This document shows positions 42,673 to 49,954 of a DNA stretch of 64,000 bases, piece after piece. Position 1 is the first letter of the stretch; each line of letters starts with the position of its first letter. Under the pieces are notes generated by a model. It saw only the letters and a program-made list of their open reading frames with translations. It had not been told where the DNA came from and ran no database searches. The DNA is from Vulcanisaeta thermophila (GTDB taxonomy: Archaea > Thermoproteota > Thermoprotei > Thermoproteales > Thermocladiaceae). The stretch is taken from contig NZ_BCLI01000005.1 of the NCBI RefSeq assembly GCF_001748385.1, positions 62,001 to 126,000 of the forward strand. Direction: 5' to 3'. Position numbers and translations under genes: made by a program.

Positions 42673-43263
42673 TTATGGGTCTTTTGTGAGTTCTTCGAGG
42701 GCTTTTGTGAGTTGTGGGAAGGCCTTTTCGAGGTTTTCCTTCAATGCTTCCTTTATTAGGTCGTAATCGCTTTTTCCGTGTTTTCTGAGCCAGTCTTGAA
42801 CAGCCTTCTTATCGCTTTCCACTTGTTCTCCGTAGAGTTTAATGAGTTGTGCTAGGTTCTCTTCTATGCTCTTCTTATGTCCCTGTACTGCTATGTATAT
42901 TGTTGCTTTTTCGTCGCCGTCTCTTTTTACTATGATTTTCCAGCAGCCTTCATGTAGGGTTTGGTGTTCTTGTATGGTGAAGCCGTGCTCCTTCAGCTTC
43001 TCCTCGACTTGCTCTAGGTTATTTACGTGTTCCCTATCTATTAGGATGATGTAGGTTCTTACCGTGGTTTTTGAGAATAGGAGGGCTAGTCCTCTAATGG
43101 CTACAGTGAGCCCTCCATAAGTGATGGGAGCCCGTGGGATCCTGATGATCTTGCTATGGTTATACTTTTCGGCGACTCCGCGGAGGATCCTGCGCTCTCT
43201 ACCGCCGTCGCCTATGATTGCGTAGATGTTTGCGGGGCCTAATTCTCCCTCTTCCACTCTCAT
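42673..43263 (-). CDS. Toprim-like / DUF3226-type partner of the AAA15 ATPase
   Basis: 196 residues. The N-terminus NIYAIIGDGGRERRILRGVA takes the place of the Toprim glutamate motif (usually VEGxxD), and TYIILIDREHVNN (about residue 70) the DxD motif, so the residues are altered. A C-terminal region of about 90 residues is helical and charged (EENLAQLIKLYGEQVE). The gene follows the ATPase gene after 9 bases. ATPase plus separate Toprim protein is the layout of OLD-related and PARIS-like defence pairs. The assignment rests on pattern only. Confidence 0.5.
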   Translation of the reverse strand: MRVEEGELGPANIYAIIGDGGRERRILRGVAEKYNHSKIIRIPRAPITYGGLTVAIRGLALLFSKTTVRTYIILIDREHVNNLEQVEEKLKEHGFTIQEHQTLHEGCWKIIVKRDGDEKATIYIAVQGHKKSIEENLAQLIKLYGEQVESDKKAVQDWLRKHGKSDYDLIKEALKENLEKAFPQLTKALEELTKDP

Positions 43264-43272
43264 GTTCCTATC

Positions 43273-44316
43273 CTATAGCTTTAGTTCGTCTATGATTTTT
43301 CTCACGTCCACGCCGCTTTCGAATAGCTCCTCTACCTCGTCTAGTTCCATGGCCTTCCATTCCACGGTGTCGTCACGTGTCTTCCTTAGTATGATGACTC
43401 TGTAATCCTCGGGTTTGGTCTTCGCCGATGTTAGTGCGTAGAGTAGGTCTATGCTGTGGGTGGTTAGGACAACCTGCCTGTCTGATGAGGAAAGCCATTC
43501 AATTAGTAGTTCTAGGAGGCTTGGGTGCATTGCAACTTCCACGTCGTCCCACAGGATCATTTTGGGGTTTAGGTACTCGGTTGTTAGGTACATTAGTACG
43601 AATCTCTTTATGCCTTCGCCCATGGAGTCTATGTCTATGTAGAGTGGGCCTGTGGAGTCCTTAACCTCGGAATCCTTAACCTCTTTTCGTAGGCAGAGCC
43701 TCTCCCTCCTCACTAGGACTTCCGTAAATCTGTCGTAGACTGCTTTTGAGATGAAGTCCTCCGCGACTTTCCTGTGTATACCCTGCTTCTCGATCCATCT
43801 TAAAACCTCCTCTTTGAGCACGAAATCCGTGAGGGTTTCGTAGTAGTTGGTGTGGTTTGGTATGTAAAGGGCTGTTATGTTTCTTTCAGAGCCGTGTCCC
43901 AGGGCTTTTATGAATTCTTGATAGGTTGTGAGGGGGACTTCCTTACCATTGAGTTGGATCTTTGGGTTGCCTTGGCTGTCAAGTGTTATTTCGACATTAT
44001 CAACACTCCACTTTTCAGGGCCAACTTCAAACTCGACTTTACGGGCCAACTCGTAGGTAATACGTGCCTCTCCAAAGTACCCGTAGATTAGGGATGGGGG
44101 GCTACCATGGAGTTTCTCTACGAAGTCTTTGAAGGATGTATTGTAGGGTGGTGGTAGAGTGGGGAAGGGTATTGTTAGTAGGTAGAGTGCTTCTAGGATT
44201 GCTGTTTTGCCTGCGTTGTTTCTACCGATGATTACGTTGAACCTTGATAGTTCCAGGGGTTTCGTGAGTCTTCTTATACCCCTGAACTCCTTGATGTCGA
44301 TTGTTTTCACGAGCAT
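43273..44316 (-). CDS. OLD/AAA15-type ABC-fold ATPase
   Basis: 347 residues. N-terminal IDIKEFRGIRRL and Walker A GRNNAGKT (31-38), a central insert of about 170 residues, then MGEGIKRFVLMYL (signature-like helix), MILWDDVEVAMHPSLLELL (Walker B, D-D-V-E, and HP) and VVLTTHSIDLLYAL (switch His). This is the SMC/RecF-like fold used by defence ATPases. It is co-transcribed with the Toprim-like gene. No Toprim domain is fused, unlike full OLD proteins. Confidence 0.8.
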   Translation of the reverse strand: MLVKTIDIKEFRGIRRLTKPLELSRFNVIIGRNNAGKTAILEALYLLTIPFPTLPPPYNTSFKDFVEKLHGSPPSLIYGYFGEARITYELARKVEFEVGPEKWSVDNVEITLDSQGNPKIQLNGKEVPLTTYQEFIKALGHGSERNITALYIPNHTNYYETLTDFVLKEEVLRWIEKQGIHRKVAEDFISKAVYDRFTEVLVRRERLCLRKEVKDSEVKDSTGPLYIDIDSMGEGIKRFVLMYLTTEYLNPKMILWDDVEVAMHPSLLELLIEWLSSSDRQVVLTTHSIDLLYALTSAKTKPEDYRVIILRKTRDDTVEWKAMELDEVEELFESGVDVRKIIDELKL

Positions 44317-44334
44317 GTTCTTCAGCCCTATTCT

Positions 44335-44646
44335 CTACAGTGGTGTTGGTGTGGTGCTATTTAAATGGTTGGGTATGTGTTTATTGTTTAAGTGTCTGGG
44401 CCTATGTGTGCGTGGCTGTGGATTGGGGTTGAGTATGTTTGTTTCTTTTAGTATTCTGGCTTCGTCACGGTGGGTGTTGGGTCTGTGTGGCTTTAGTATG
44501 GAGTATAGTCTCATACCTATGTTAATGGGTGCTTCTGCTGTTAGGTGCAGGTGTTTTTCAATGGCTCCTCTGGGTATGGGGTCCTTTAAGGATTCAGCAC
44601 TGTTTACCTTACTCCGTAGGCTCTTGAGTATGTTCGTGTAGCTCAT
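44335..44646 (-). pseudogene. HepT-like (DUF86) HEPN remnant
   Basis: From ATG 44646 the translation SYTNILKSLRSKVNSAESL is followed by DPIPRGAIEKHLHLTAEAPI and IGMRLYSILKPHRP. This follows the HepT pattern (RxxIERHLQxxxEAxxDIG) and includes Rx5H. After about residue 75 the frame turns into low-complexity Asn/Pro/His, and the second half of the HEPN domain is lost. No MNT nucleotidyltransferase partner lies next to it. Confidence 0.45.
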
Positions 44647-44682
44647 GGTCAATGTGAGCTTCTGTTTCAGGATCATGGGTTC

Positions 44683-45048
44683 TTACTTAGTGATGGAAGA
44701 GATTTTTTGTTGTAAATCATGGTCGCAGTTCACCATCATGTATATCTCCTTCTTCTCCATGTTCGTCTTACGTCTTGCTAAAGCGGGTATTAGTTGATCT
44801 GTTCTACGGCGTTTGTGTATTATTGCCACGATTATATGATCGGGATTTGGCTTTGGGATTTCGGGTTGGAAGCGTCCCTGCTTTATTGCTTCTATGGTTT
44901 TCTGTAGTTTCTCTATATCCTCTATGTTTGGTCGTTCGGTTTCCTCAACTATTACTATGTGGTTCTTCGTCACGATTGCGTAGTCGGCGTGTTTCATGTT
45001 AAGTAATCCTTTACTTTTAATGAGTTCTTCCAGGTCTATTTTCTTCAT
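44683..45048 (-). CDS. Small partner of the second ATPase, possibly PD-(D/E)XK-like
   Basis: 121 residues. The core HADYAIVTKNHIVIVEETE places an Asp one strand before E-E-T, the layout of the PD-(D/E)XK nuclease core with Thr in place of the usual Lys. Helix NIEDIEKLQKTIEAI and strand HIIVAIIHKRRR follow. It overlaps the ATPase gene upstream by 32 bases, so the two proteins are made together. The nuclease idea is an inference; the protein could be only an adaptor. Confidence 0.5.
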   Translation of the reverse strand: MKKIDLEELIKSKGLLNMKHADYAIVTKNHIVIVEETERPNIEDIEKLQKTIEAIKQGRFQPEIPKPNPDHIIVAIIHKRRRTDQLIPALARRKTNMEKKEIYMMVNCDHDLQQKISSITK

Positions 45049-46432
45049 ACTGTCTCAGCATTATTGATGCTCTTTGGTTGGCGAGTTCCTCGTCCACCTT
45101 TGCGAATTCATCCTCTGGTATGCCCTCCTCGTCTACATGTAGTTGTTCCACGGTGGTTGCGCCCTTGGTCTCGTCGGCTTTTAATAGGTAGGCCGCGACT
45201 TTGTATGGCTTTAGTACCTGGTTCTTCGTGATTCCTAGTTCTTTCAATTTCTCTTGTTTTAACCTGGAGGCCATGATTAGGTTGTTGAAGATGGCTAGGA
45301 GTGTAGGGCTGTGTGTGGTTATTATTACTGTTTTTCCTCTGTTCACGGCGTTTGCCACTAGTTTGGCAAAGGCTATCTGTGCGCTTGGGTGGAGGTGGGC
45401 CTCGGGTTCCTCTATGATTACAATGTAGGGCTCTTCATGATTTGCTAGTGCAAGTGCGGTTGTTAGGACTTCACGTATGCCCGATGGCGCTTGTGAGAAG
45501 TGTAGCCTTTTGCCGTTCCACATCTTGAGGTAGATGGTGTAGACTCCTCCTTCGAGGGTAATGTTTAGGTCGCAGCCTAATTCTCTGAGTAGGGGCTTAA
45601 TTATGTCGAGGTTCCTCGGTCTTTTGCTTGCATCCTCTGTTAGCTTGTAGTATACTTTTACGAATTGTTCGTCGGGGTAAGGAATGCCTTTAACTATCGT
45701 GGGGAAAATGTACGGCTTGAGTAATACCCTAGAGATCCCGGCGCGGCTGTCTGGGAAAAGAGCAGCGAAGAACTCTGAGCAAATGGGAGGAACGATGAAG
45801 AAGGGGTTAAAGACGATGCAGATATAATGCGCGAGAAGCTTAATAATAATGGAGACTAAATCACCCATGTTCGTGACGTTACCTTCCTCTATAATCTTCT
45901 CGTAAAGCACTCTTAGTTGTCCGGGCTTGGGGACCTCCGTCTTTAGCTTCTCGATAAATTCTGTGTATTGTTTAATGTAGCGGGCCTTAACGCCTTCCCT
46001 ACTTAGTGAGATCTCCATGGCTGCCCCAGACCCCTCAATTAGTATTGATGCCTCGCTCTCGCCTTTGCGAATGAGTTCCCACGGCTTAGTCATAAATACT
46101 GCTTGGAGTGTTTTTTCAACTTGGGAGGCCACGGCCTCTGGTAATGTCTCGATGTATTGTTTAATGAGTTCTCGAAGTTCCTCGGGTTGTTTTCCTGACT
46201 TAATCTTGTCTAGGATTGCTTTGGCTAATTCGTGCACTTCGGGCTTGGTTGTTACTTCATCAAGAAGTTTATCTAAGTCGGGTGTAAACATGAGGCTCCA
46301 TATTAGGTATGTGAGTAGTGACTTGCCTACGCTGTTTTTGCCTATTAGGATTGTTAGGGGTTTAATGGTTAGTTCGGCTTGTTCAAAGGGGCCTATGTTC
46401 CTCAACGTCACCTTGGCGTTGGTCATACTCAC
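45017..46432 (-). CDS. AAA15/RecF-like ABC-fold ATPase
   Basis: 471 residues. VTLRNIGPFEQAELTIKPL and Walker A GKNSVGKS (31-38), then a helical insert of about 250 residues with a hydrophobic patch (ICIVFNPFFIVPPI), the signature FSQAPSGIREVLTTALAL, Walker B YIVIIEEPEAHLHPSAQ and the switch TVIITTHSPTLLAIF. All ATPase residues are intact. With its 121-residue partner it forms a second module beside the ATPase/Toprim pair. Confidence 0.8.
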   Translation of the reverse strand: MSMTNAKVTLRNIGPFEQAELTIKPLTILIGKNSVGKSLLTYLIWSLMFTPDLDKLLDEVTTKPEVHELAKAILDKIKSGKQPEELRELIKQYIETLPEAVASQVEKTLQAVFMTKPWELIRKGESEASILIEGSGAAMEISLSREGVKARYIKQYTEFIEKLKTEVPKPGQLRVLYEKIIEEGNVTNMGDLVSIIIKLLAHYICIVFNPFFIVPPICSEFFAALFPDSRAGISRVLLKPYIFPTIVKGIPYPDEQFVKVYYKLTEDASKRPRNLDIIKPLLRELGCDLNITLEGGVYTIYLKMWNGKRLHFSQAPSGIREVLTTALALANHEEPYIVIIEEPEAHLHPSAQIAFAKLVANAVNRGKTVIITTHSPTLLAIFNNLIMASRLKQEKLKELGITKNQVLKPYKVAAYLLKADETKGATTVEQLHVDEEGIPEDEFAKVDEELANQRASIMLRQYEENRPGRTH

Positions 46433-46581
46433 TTTACTAAATCCCGCCTTGGAATTTACTTATTATTCCTTTGTTTCCTTGCCCTGGTCCATGTAATTTT
46501 CGTGGCTTCTCCCGAGATAATATACCGTGTGCTCTGCATTGCCTTAATTCGCTAGTTCTTCCTGGGTTGGTGTTGGCATGT

Positions 46582-47592
46582 TCAGTTTTTCAGTGCTCTT
46601 TTTACGGCCTCCCTATGTATCGGTGTTTGCCATGCGAAGTACTTCCCAATGCCCAGTTCTGGGTCTCTGTCTGGTGGTGGTTGGTCGATCCATGTCCTTT
46701 GTTCCCTGTGCCATATTCTGATGATTAGGTTGTTCTCGATTAGTTTCTCCATTAGTGGCGTTGCCCTGGCTGCCTCGTCATAGATTACGTCTGGGTCTTC
46801 AATAGCCTGCTTTAGTATTTGTGCTTGTTCCTTGTTTAGGGTTTTTATCATGATGTCTAGTTTTCTGTCCTTTATCATGTCATTGATTATGCCGTTGATG
46901 TCCCAGTCTGCCCTGTATAGTTTTTCTAGCATTTCTGGGTTTCCGCCGGTCCATTTCCATGCTTGTTCGGGGTCTGGTTTTGGGTTTGGTAGTTGGTTGT
47001 GTAATTCCCTGAAGCCTTCCTTGGGCATGTTCCACATGATCTTTATTTCGGCCCATCTATGACGGCCGATTCGTTCCCATGTCACTCCCTCGCTTGTGGC
47101 TACTATCACCACGATCCTCTCGTACTTTACTGAGGGGTACTCAATCATGTTGAGGAAGCCCTTTACGAGTGTTTCTGCCTTGTCTAGTCCAATGGCTTGG
47201 AAGACGTCATCCGCAAGTAGTGCTATTCTGCTTGTGAGTCTTTTTCTGACTGCGTTGTAGAGTAGTTCCACGGCTGTGTCTATTAGCCTCGCGGCATCGC
47301 CAATTAATAGTGAGCTAATGCCCGTTATTAACTGTCTTAATCCCTCGGTTAAAACCACCTTATCTTCCCCAGCCCTGGACAATGGGCTTATGTATGAAAC
47401 TTCGTAACCATGTTCTTTAAGTACTTCAATGGCTTGTTTGAGGAGTGCGGATTTGCCGCAGCCCTTGGGTCCGTATATTACCAGGGGCCACCAGGTGCCT
47501 TTATTAGCTAGCTCCTCGATCTGCTTTATGGCTGTTTCTCTGTTTATGAATTCTATTTCGTGGTTTGCGAATCTTAGTTTGGTTCTTTTCAT
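46582..47592 (-). CDS. Archaeal AAA ATPase (tandem copy 1)
   Basis: 336 residues. KLRFANHEIEFINRETAIKQ before Walker A GPKGCGKS (41-48), Walker B SRIALLADDVFQAIGLDKAE, sensor VVIVATSEGVTW and GRHRWAEIKIMW (arginine-finger region), then KWTGGNPEMLEKLY, the conserved GGNP loop of the archaeal ATPase family (STAND-related), and a winged-helix-like tail. It is closely related to the next gene over its whole length. Function is unknown; such ATPases are multicopy in Thermoproteales. Confidence 0.8.
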   Translation of the reverse strand: MKRTKLRFANHEIEFINRETAIKQIEELANKGTWWPLVIYGPKGCGKSALLKQAIEVLKEHGYEVSYISPLSRAGEDKVVLTEGLRQLITGISSLLIGDAARLIDTAVELLYNAVRKRLTSRIALLADDVFQAIGLDKAETLVKGFLNMIEYPSVKYERIVVIVATSEGVTWERIGRHRWAEIKIMWNMPKEGFRELHNQLPNPKPDPEQAWKWTGGNPEMLEKLYRADWDINGIINDMIKDRKLDIMIKTLNKEQAQILKQAIEDPDVIYDEAARATPLMEKLIENNLIIRIWHREQRTWIDQPPPDRDPELGIGKYFAWQTPIHREAVKRALKN

Positions 47593-47656
47593 GGTTTGTG
47601 TGTTGTGGGGTTGGTGATGCTTAGGGTTTTGCTTGCTTTCTTAATGCTGTGTGTTT

Positions 47657-48667
47657 TCATTTTGTTTCCTCCAGTGTTCTTTTTATGGCTTCCCTGTGGA
47701 TTGGTGTTTGCCAGGCGTAGTAGGTGCCTATGCCTAGTTCGGGGTCTTTCTCGGGTGGTGGTGTGTCTATCCATAGGTATGGGTGTCTTTTCCATATTTC
47801 TATGATTAGGTTTTTCTCCACTAATTCCTTGATTAATTTGTCTAGTTCTGCTTCGGGTGTTGTCCATAGGTAGTCTGGGTCCTCCACGGTTTTTTCTAGG
47901 TGTTTTCTCCATTTTTCTGTGAATCTGCGGTTTATTCCCCTGCTTAGTCGTACTTCCTCGATTACCTTGTTGACGTCCCAGTGGTTTTTGTAGAGTTTCT
48001 CCAGCATTTCTGGGTTTCCCCCTGTCCATCTCCATACTTCCTCGAATGGTGGTTTTGGTTCTGGTATTTGGTTGTATAGTTTTTCGAGTCCTTCCTTGGT
48101 CATGTTCCAGGTGATCATTATTTCTGCCCATCTGTGTCTGCCTATTTTTTCCCTTGTGGTTCCTTCGCTGCTTGAGATCAGTACTACGATCTTCTCGTAA
48201 TTTACTGAGGGGTATTCTATCATGTTTAGGAGTCCCTTGACTAGTTGTTCGGCTTTGTCGAGGCCTATGGCTTGGAATACGTCGTCTGCGAGTAGTGCGA
48301 TTTTTCGGGTTAGTCCTTTTCTTACGGCGTTGTAGAGTAGTTCTATTGCTGTGTCTATTAGTTTTGCTGCGTCACCTATTACTAGGGATCCGAGGTCCAC
48401 GAGTAGTCGCCTTAGGCCTTCTGTGAGTATTACCCTGTCTCCCTCAGACCTTGATAGTGGGTTTATGTATGAAACCTCGTAGCCGTGATCCCTGAGAACC
48501 TCAACTGCCTGCTTAAACAATGCAGACTTCCCACAACCCTCGGGTCCGTAGATGACTAGGGGCCACCAGGTACCCTTATCGGCCAGTTCCTCGATTTGTT
48601 TGATGGCTACTTCCCTATCTACGAACTCCACCTCCTGCCCCGCAAACCTTAACCTGATTCGCTTCAT
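47657..48667 (-). CDS. Archaeal AAA ATPase (tandem copy 2)
   Basis: 336 residues, same architecture and length as the gene downstream: RLRFAGQEVEFVDREVAIKQ, Walker A GPEGCGKS (41-48), KIALLADDVFQAIGLDKAEQ, GRHRWAEIMITW, RWTGGNPEMLEKLY and the ending GIGTYYAWQTPIHREAIKR. Most differences from copy 1 fall between about residues 230 and 300, where the C-terminal domain would meet its partner or nucleic acid. A decayed third relative is at 11400-11820. Confidence 0.8.
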   Translation of the reverse strand: MKRIRLRFAGQEVEFVDREVAIKQIEELADKGTWWPLVIYGPEGCGKSALFKQAVEVLRDHGYEVSYINPLSRSEGDRVILTEGLRRLLVDLGSLVIGDAAKLIDTAIELLYNAVRKGLTRKIALLADDVFQAIGLDKAEQLVKGLLNMIEYPSVNYEKIVVLISSSEGTTREKIGRHRWAEIMITWNMTKEGLEKLYNQIPEPKPPFEEVWRWTGGNPEMLEKLYKNHWDVNKVIEEVRLSRGINRRFTEKWRKHLEKTVEDPDYLWTTPEAELDKLIKELVEKNLIIEIWKRHPYLWIDTPPPEKDPELGIGTYYAWQTPIHREAIKRTLEETK

Positions 48668-48695
48668 TCTAGGCTTAGTCGCTGTGTGATTCTTT

Positions 48696-48905
48696 TCACG
48701 GTGGGTTTGTTTTGGTTGATTCCCTGTATAGCTTATCCTTGGATGTCTCGTTTATGTTTACGGCTTTGTTCATGGTCATTAGTGCGTAGTATGGCGTTGC
48801 TGTGTAGGATTTGCCCGTGTTGTTGGGCCCTATGAGCACGGTCACTGGTCTGAACTCGACCTCCCCCTTCGTTATTGGTCCTGGTTTTCGGCCTTTGGTT
48901 TGGCT
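48696..48905 (-). pseudogene. AAA15-type ATPase remnant (Walker A end)
   Basis: An open frame reads ITKGEVEFRPVTVLIGPNNT and continues GKSYTA, a Walker A of the AAA15/RecF type. It ends after ETSKDKLYREST with a stop at 48696. The rest of the gene is gone. It marks a third ATPase module once present here. Confidence 0.5.
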
Positions 48906-48918
48906 GTTGTTTGCATTG

Positions 48919-49305
48919 TTAGGTTAGTGGTGTTCTGTATATTGGTGGTGTGTTTAGCCACTGTATCCCTAGGATTAGTGGGTTTGTTTTTGTGCCTGTC
49001 CTGCTTATTAACCTGAGCCCTATGAGTCTTGCTATGAAGGGTATTTTCTTGGCTAGGGTCATGCTTATTAGTTCCGTGACTGCGTCCTTGATCATTGCCA
49101 GTAGTGCCGTGCTTTTTATGGTTCTTCCTGTTTTGAGGTAGGCTATGGCTGCTTCAATCAACCCCCTCCTGAGGGGGTTGAGTCTCCACCAGGTTCCGTT
49201 CCTGATGGTGAACCTCCTTAGGGAGGTTAGTAGGTTTAGGTTTATGGTGCGTATGGTGGATGATACGGTTTCCCTGATTAGGTTAATGACGTCAGGATTA
49301 AGCAT
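48919..49305 (-). CDS. Hypothetical helical protein
   Basis: 128 residues, basic, mostly helical (VINLIRETVSSTIRTINLNLL, split here at residue 21; NPLRRGLIEAAIAYLKTGR; TALLAMIKDAVTELISMTL). The tail is Pro/Thr-rich. I know no function. A TATA box sits about 25 bases before the ATG, divergent to that of the ABC transporter. Confidence 0.5.
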   Translation of the reverse strand: MLNPDVINLIRETVSSTIRTINLNLLTSLRRFTIRNGTWWRLNPLRRGLIEAAIAYLKTGRTIKSTALLAMIKDAVTELISMTLAKKIPFIARLIGLRLISRTGTKTNPLILGIQWLNTPPIYRTPLT

Positions 49306-49326
49306 TACGTAATGGTGGCATTGAGT

Positions 49327-49334
49327 TTTTTAAG
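49327..49334 (-). promoter_or_regulatory. TATA box for the 128-residue hypothetical protein
   Basis: On the minus strand cttaaaaa is centred about 25 bases before ATG 49305. Confidence 0.5.
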
Positions 49335-49357
49335 CTTTGTGTCGGGGGTGACGTAAT

Positions 49358-49367
49358 GTTTAAATTC
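49358..49367 (+). promoter_or_regulatory. TATA box for the ABC transporter operon
   Basis: gtttaaattc is centred about 26 bases before ATG 49388; with the minus-strand box it forms a divergent promoter pair about 30 bases apart. Confidence 0.55.
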
Positions 49368-49387
49368 CTTGGGTTTTTGCGTTTTTG

Positions 49388-49954
49388 ATGTTTAGGTTTG
49401 TTGTTAATTCTATGTTTAGGTTTAGGTTTCTCCTAATCCTTGAGTCAATACCCACCATGGTTTATGAACTGTACTTATTGTTGTTTAGTGCCTATGCTGG
49501 TTTTGCGTCTTCGTTGCGTGGTGGTTACTTGGTTGGTGTTTTTGTGGTTGATGTTTCGTCGTTTACGGGTTCCGTGATGGCCCTCATTGCCCTCTTAATG
49601 CTCCTGGTGTCCCTGGTGGGTCTTGGCTTTGCCTTTCTTCATTACCTCCTTACCTGGGGTGGGGATTTTGAGGCTATTTACTTGCTGGGTAGGTCTAGGG
49701 TTTTGGTTCTTGAGTATTTGCTTCTGTTTCTCTTTGTGTCTACCTTGTATGGTTTTTTGTTGGGTACTGCGGTTTCTTCGGTCTTGTCGTTGGTTCTCAC
49801 TAGGTTTTTGGGTTACTTGGGGTTGATGCCTGTTTTGCCCGGTGTGCTTGATATCATTGGTGCTGTGTACCGTAGCCTCTGGCTTTGGGCTTCCACGTAC
49901 GTGATGCTTTCCCTGTTGGGTTCCTGGTGGGTGTTTAGGTATGTGGTTTCCTAG
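49388..49954 (+). CDS. Membrane subunit of ABC exporter (FtsX-like, first half)
   Basis: About 188 residues with four to five spans (LYLLLFSAYAGFAS, VMALIALLMLLVSLVGLGF, LLLFLFVSTLYGFLLGTAV, SLWLWASTYVMLSLLGSWW). Between spans is a cytoplasmic coupling region GGDFEAIYLLGRSRVLVLEY, like the loop before the last spans of FtsX/MacB permeases. I start at ATG 49388, one codon inside the longer frame, because of the TATA box. It overlaps the next gene by 14 bases. Confidence 0.65.
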   Translation: MFRFVVNSMFRFRFLLILESIPTMVYELYLLLFSAYAGFASSLRGGYLVGVFVVDVSSFTGSVMALIALLMLLVSLVGLGFAFLHYLLTWGGDFEAIYLLGRSRVLVLEYLLLFLFVSTLYGFLLGTAVSSVLSLVLTRFLGYLGLMPVLPGVLDIIGAVYRSLWLWASTYVMLSLLGSWWVFRYVVS

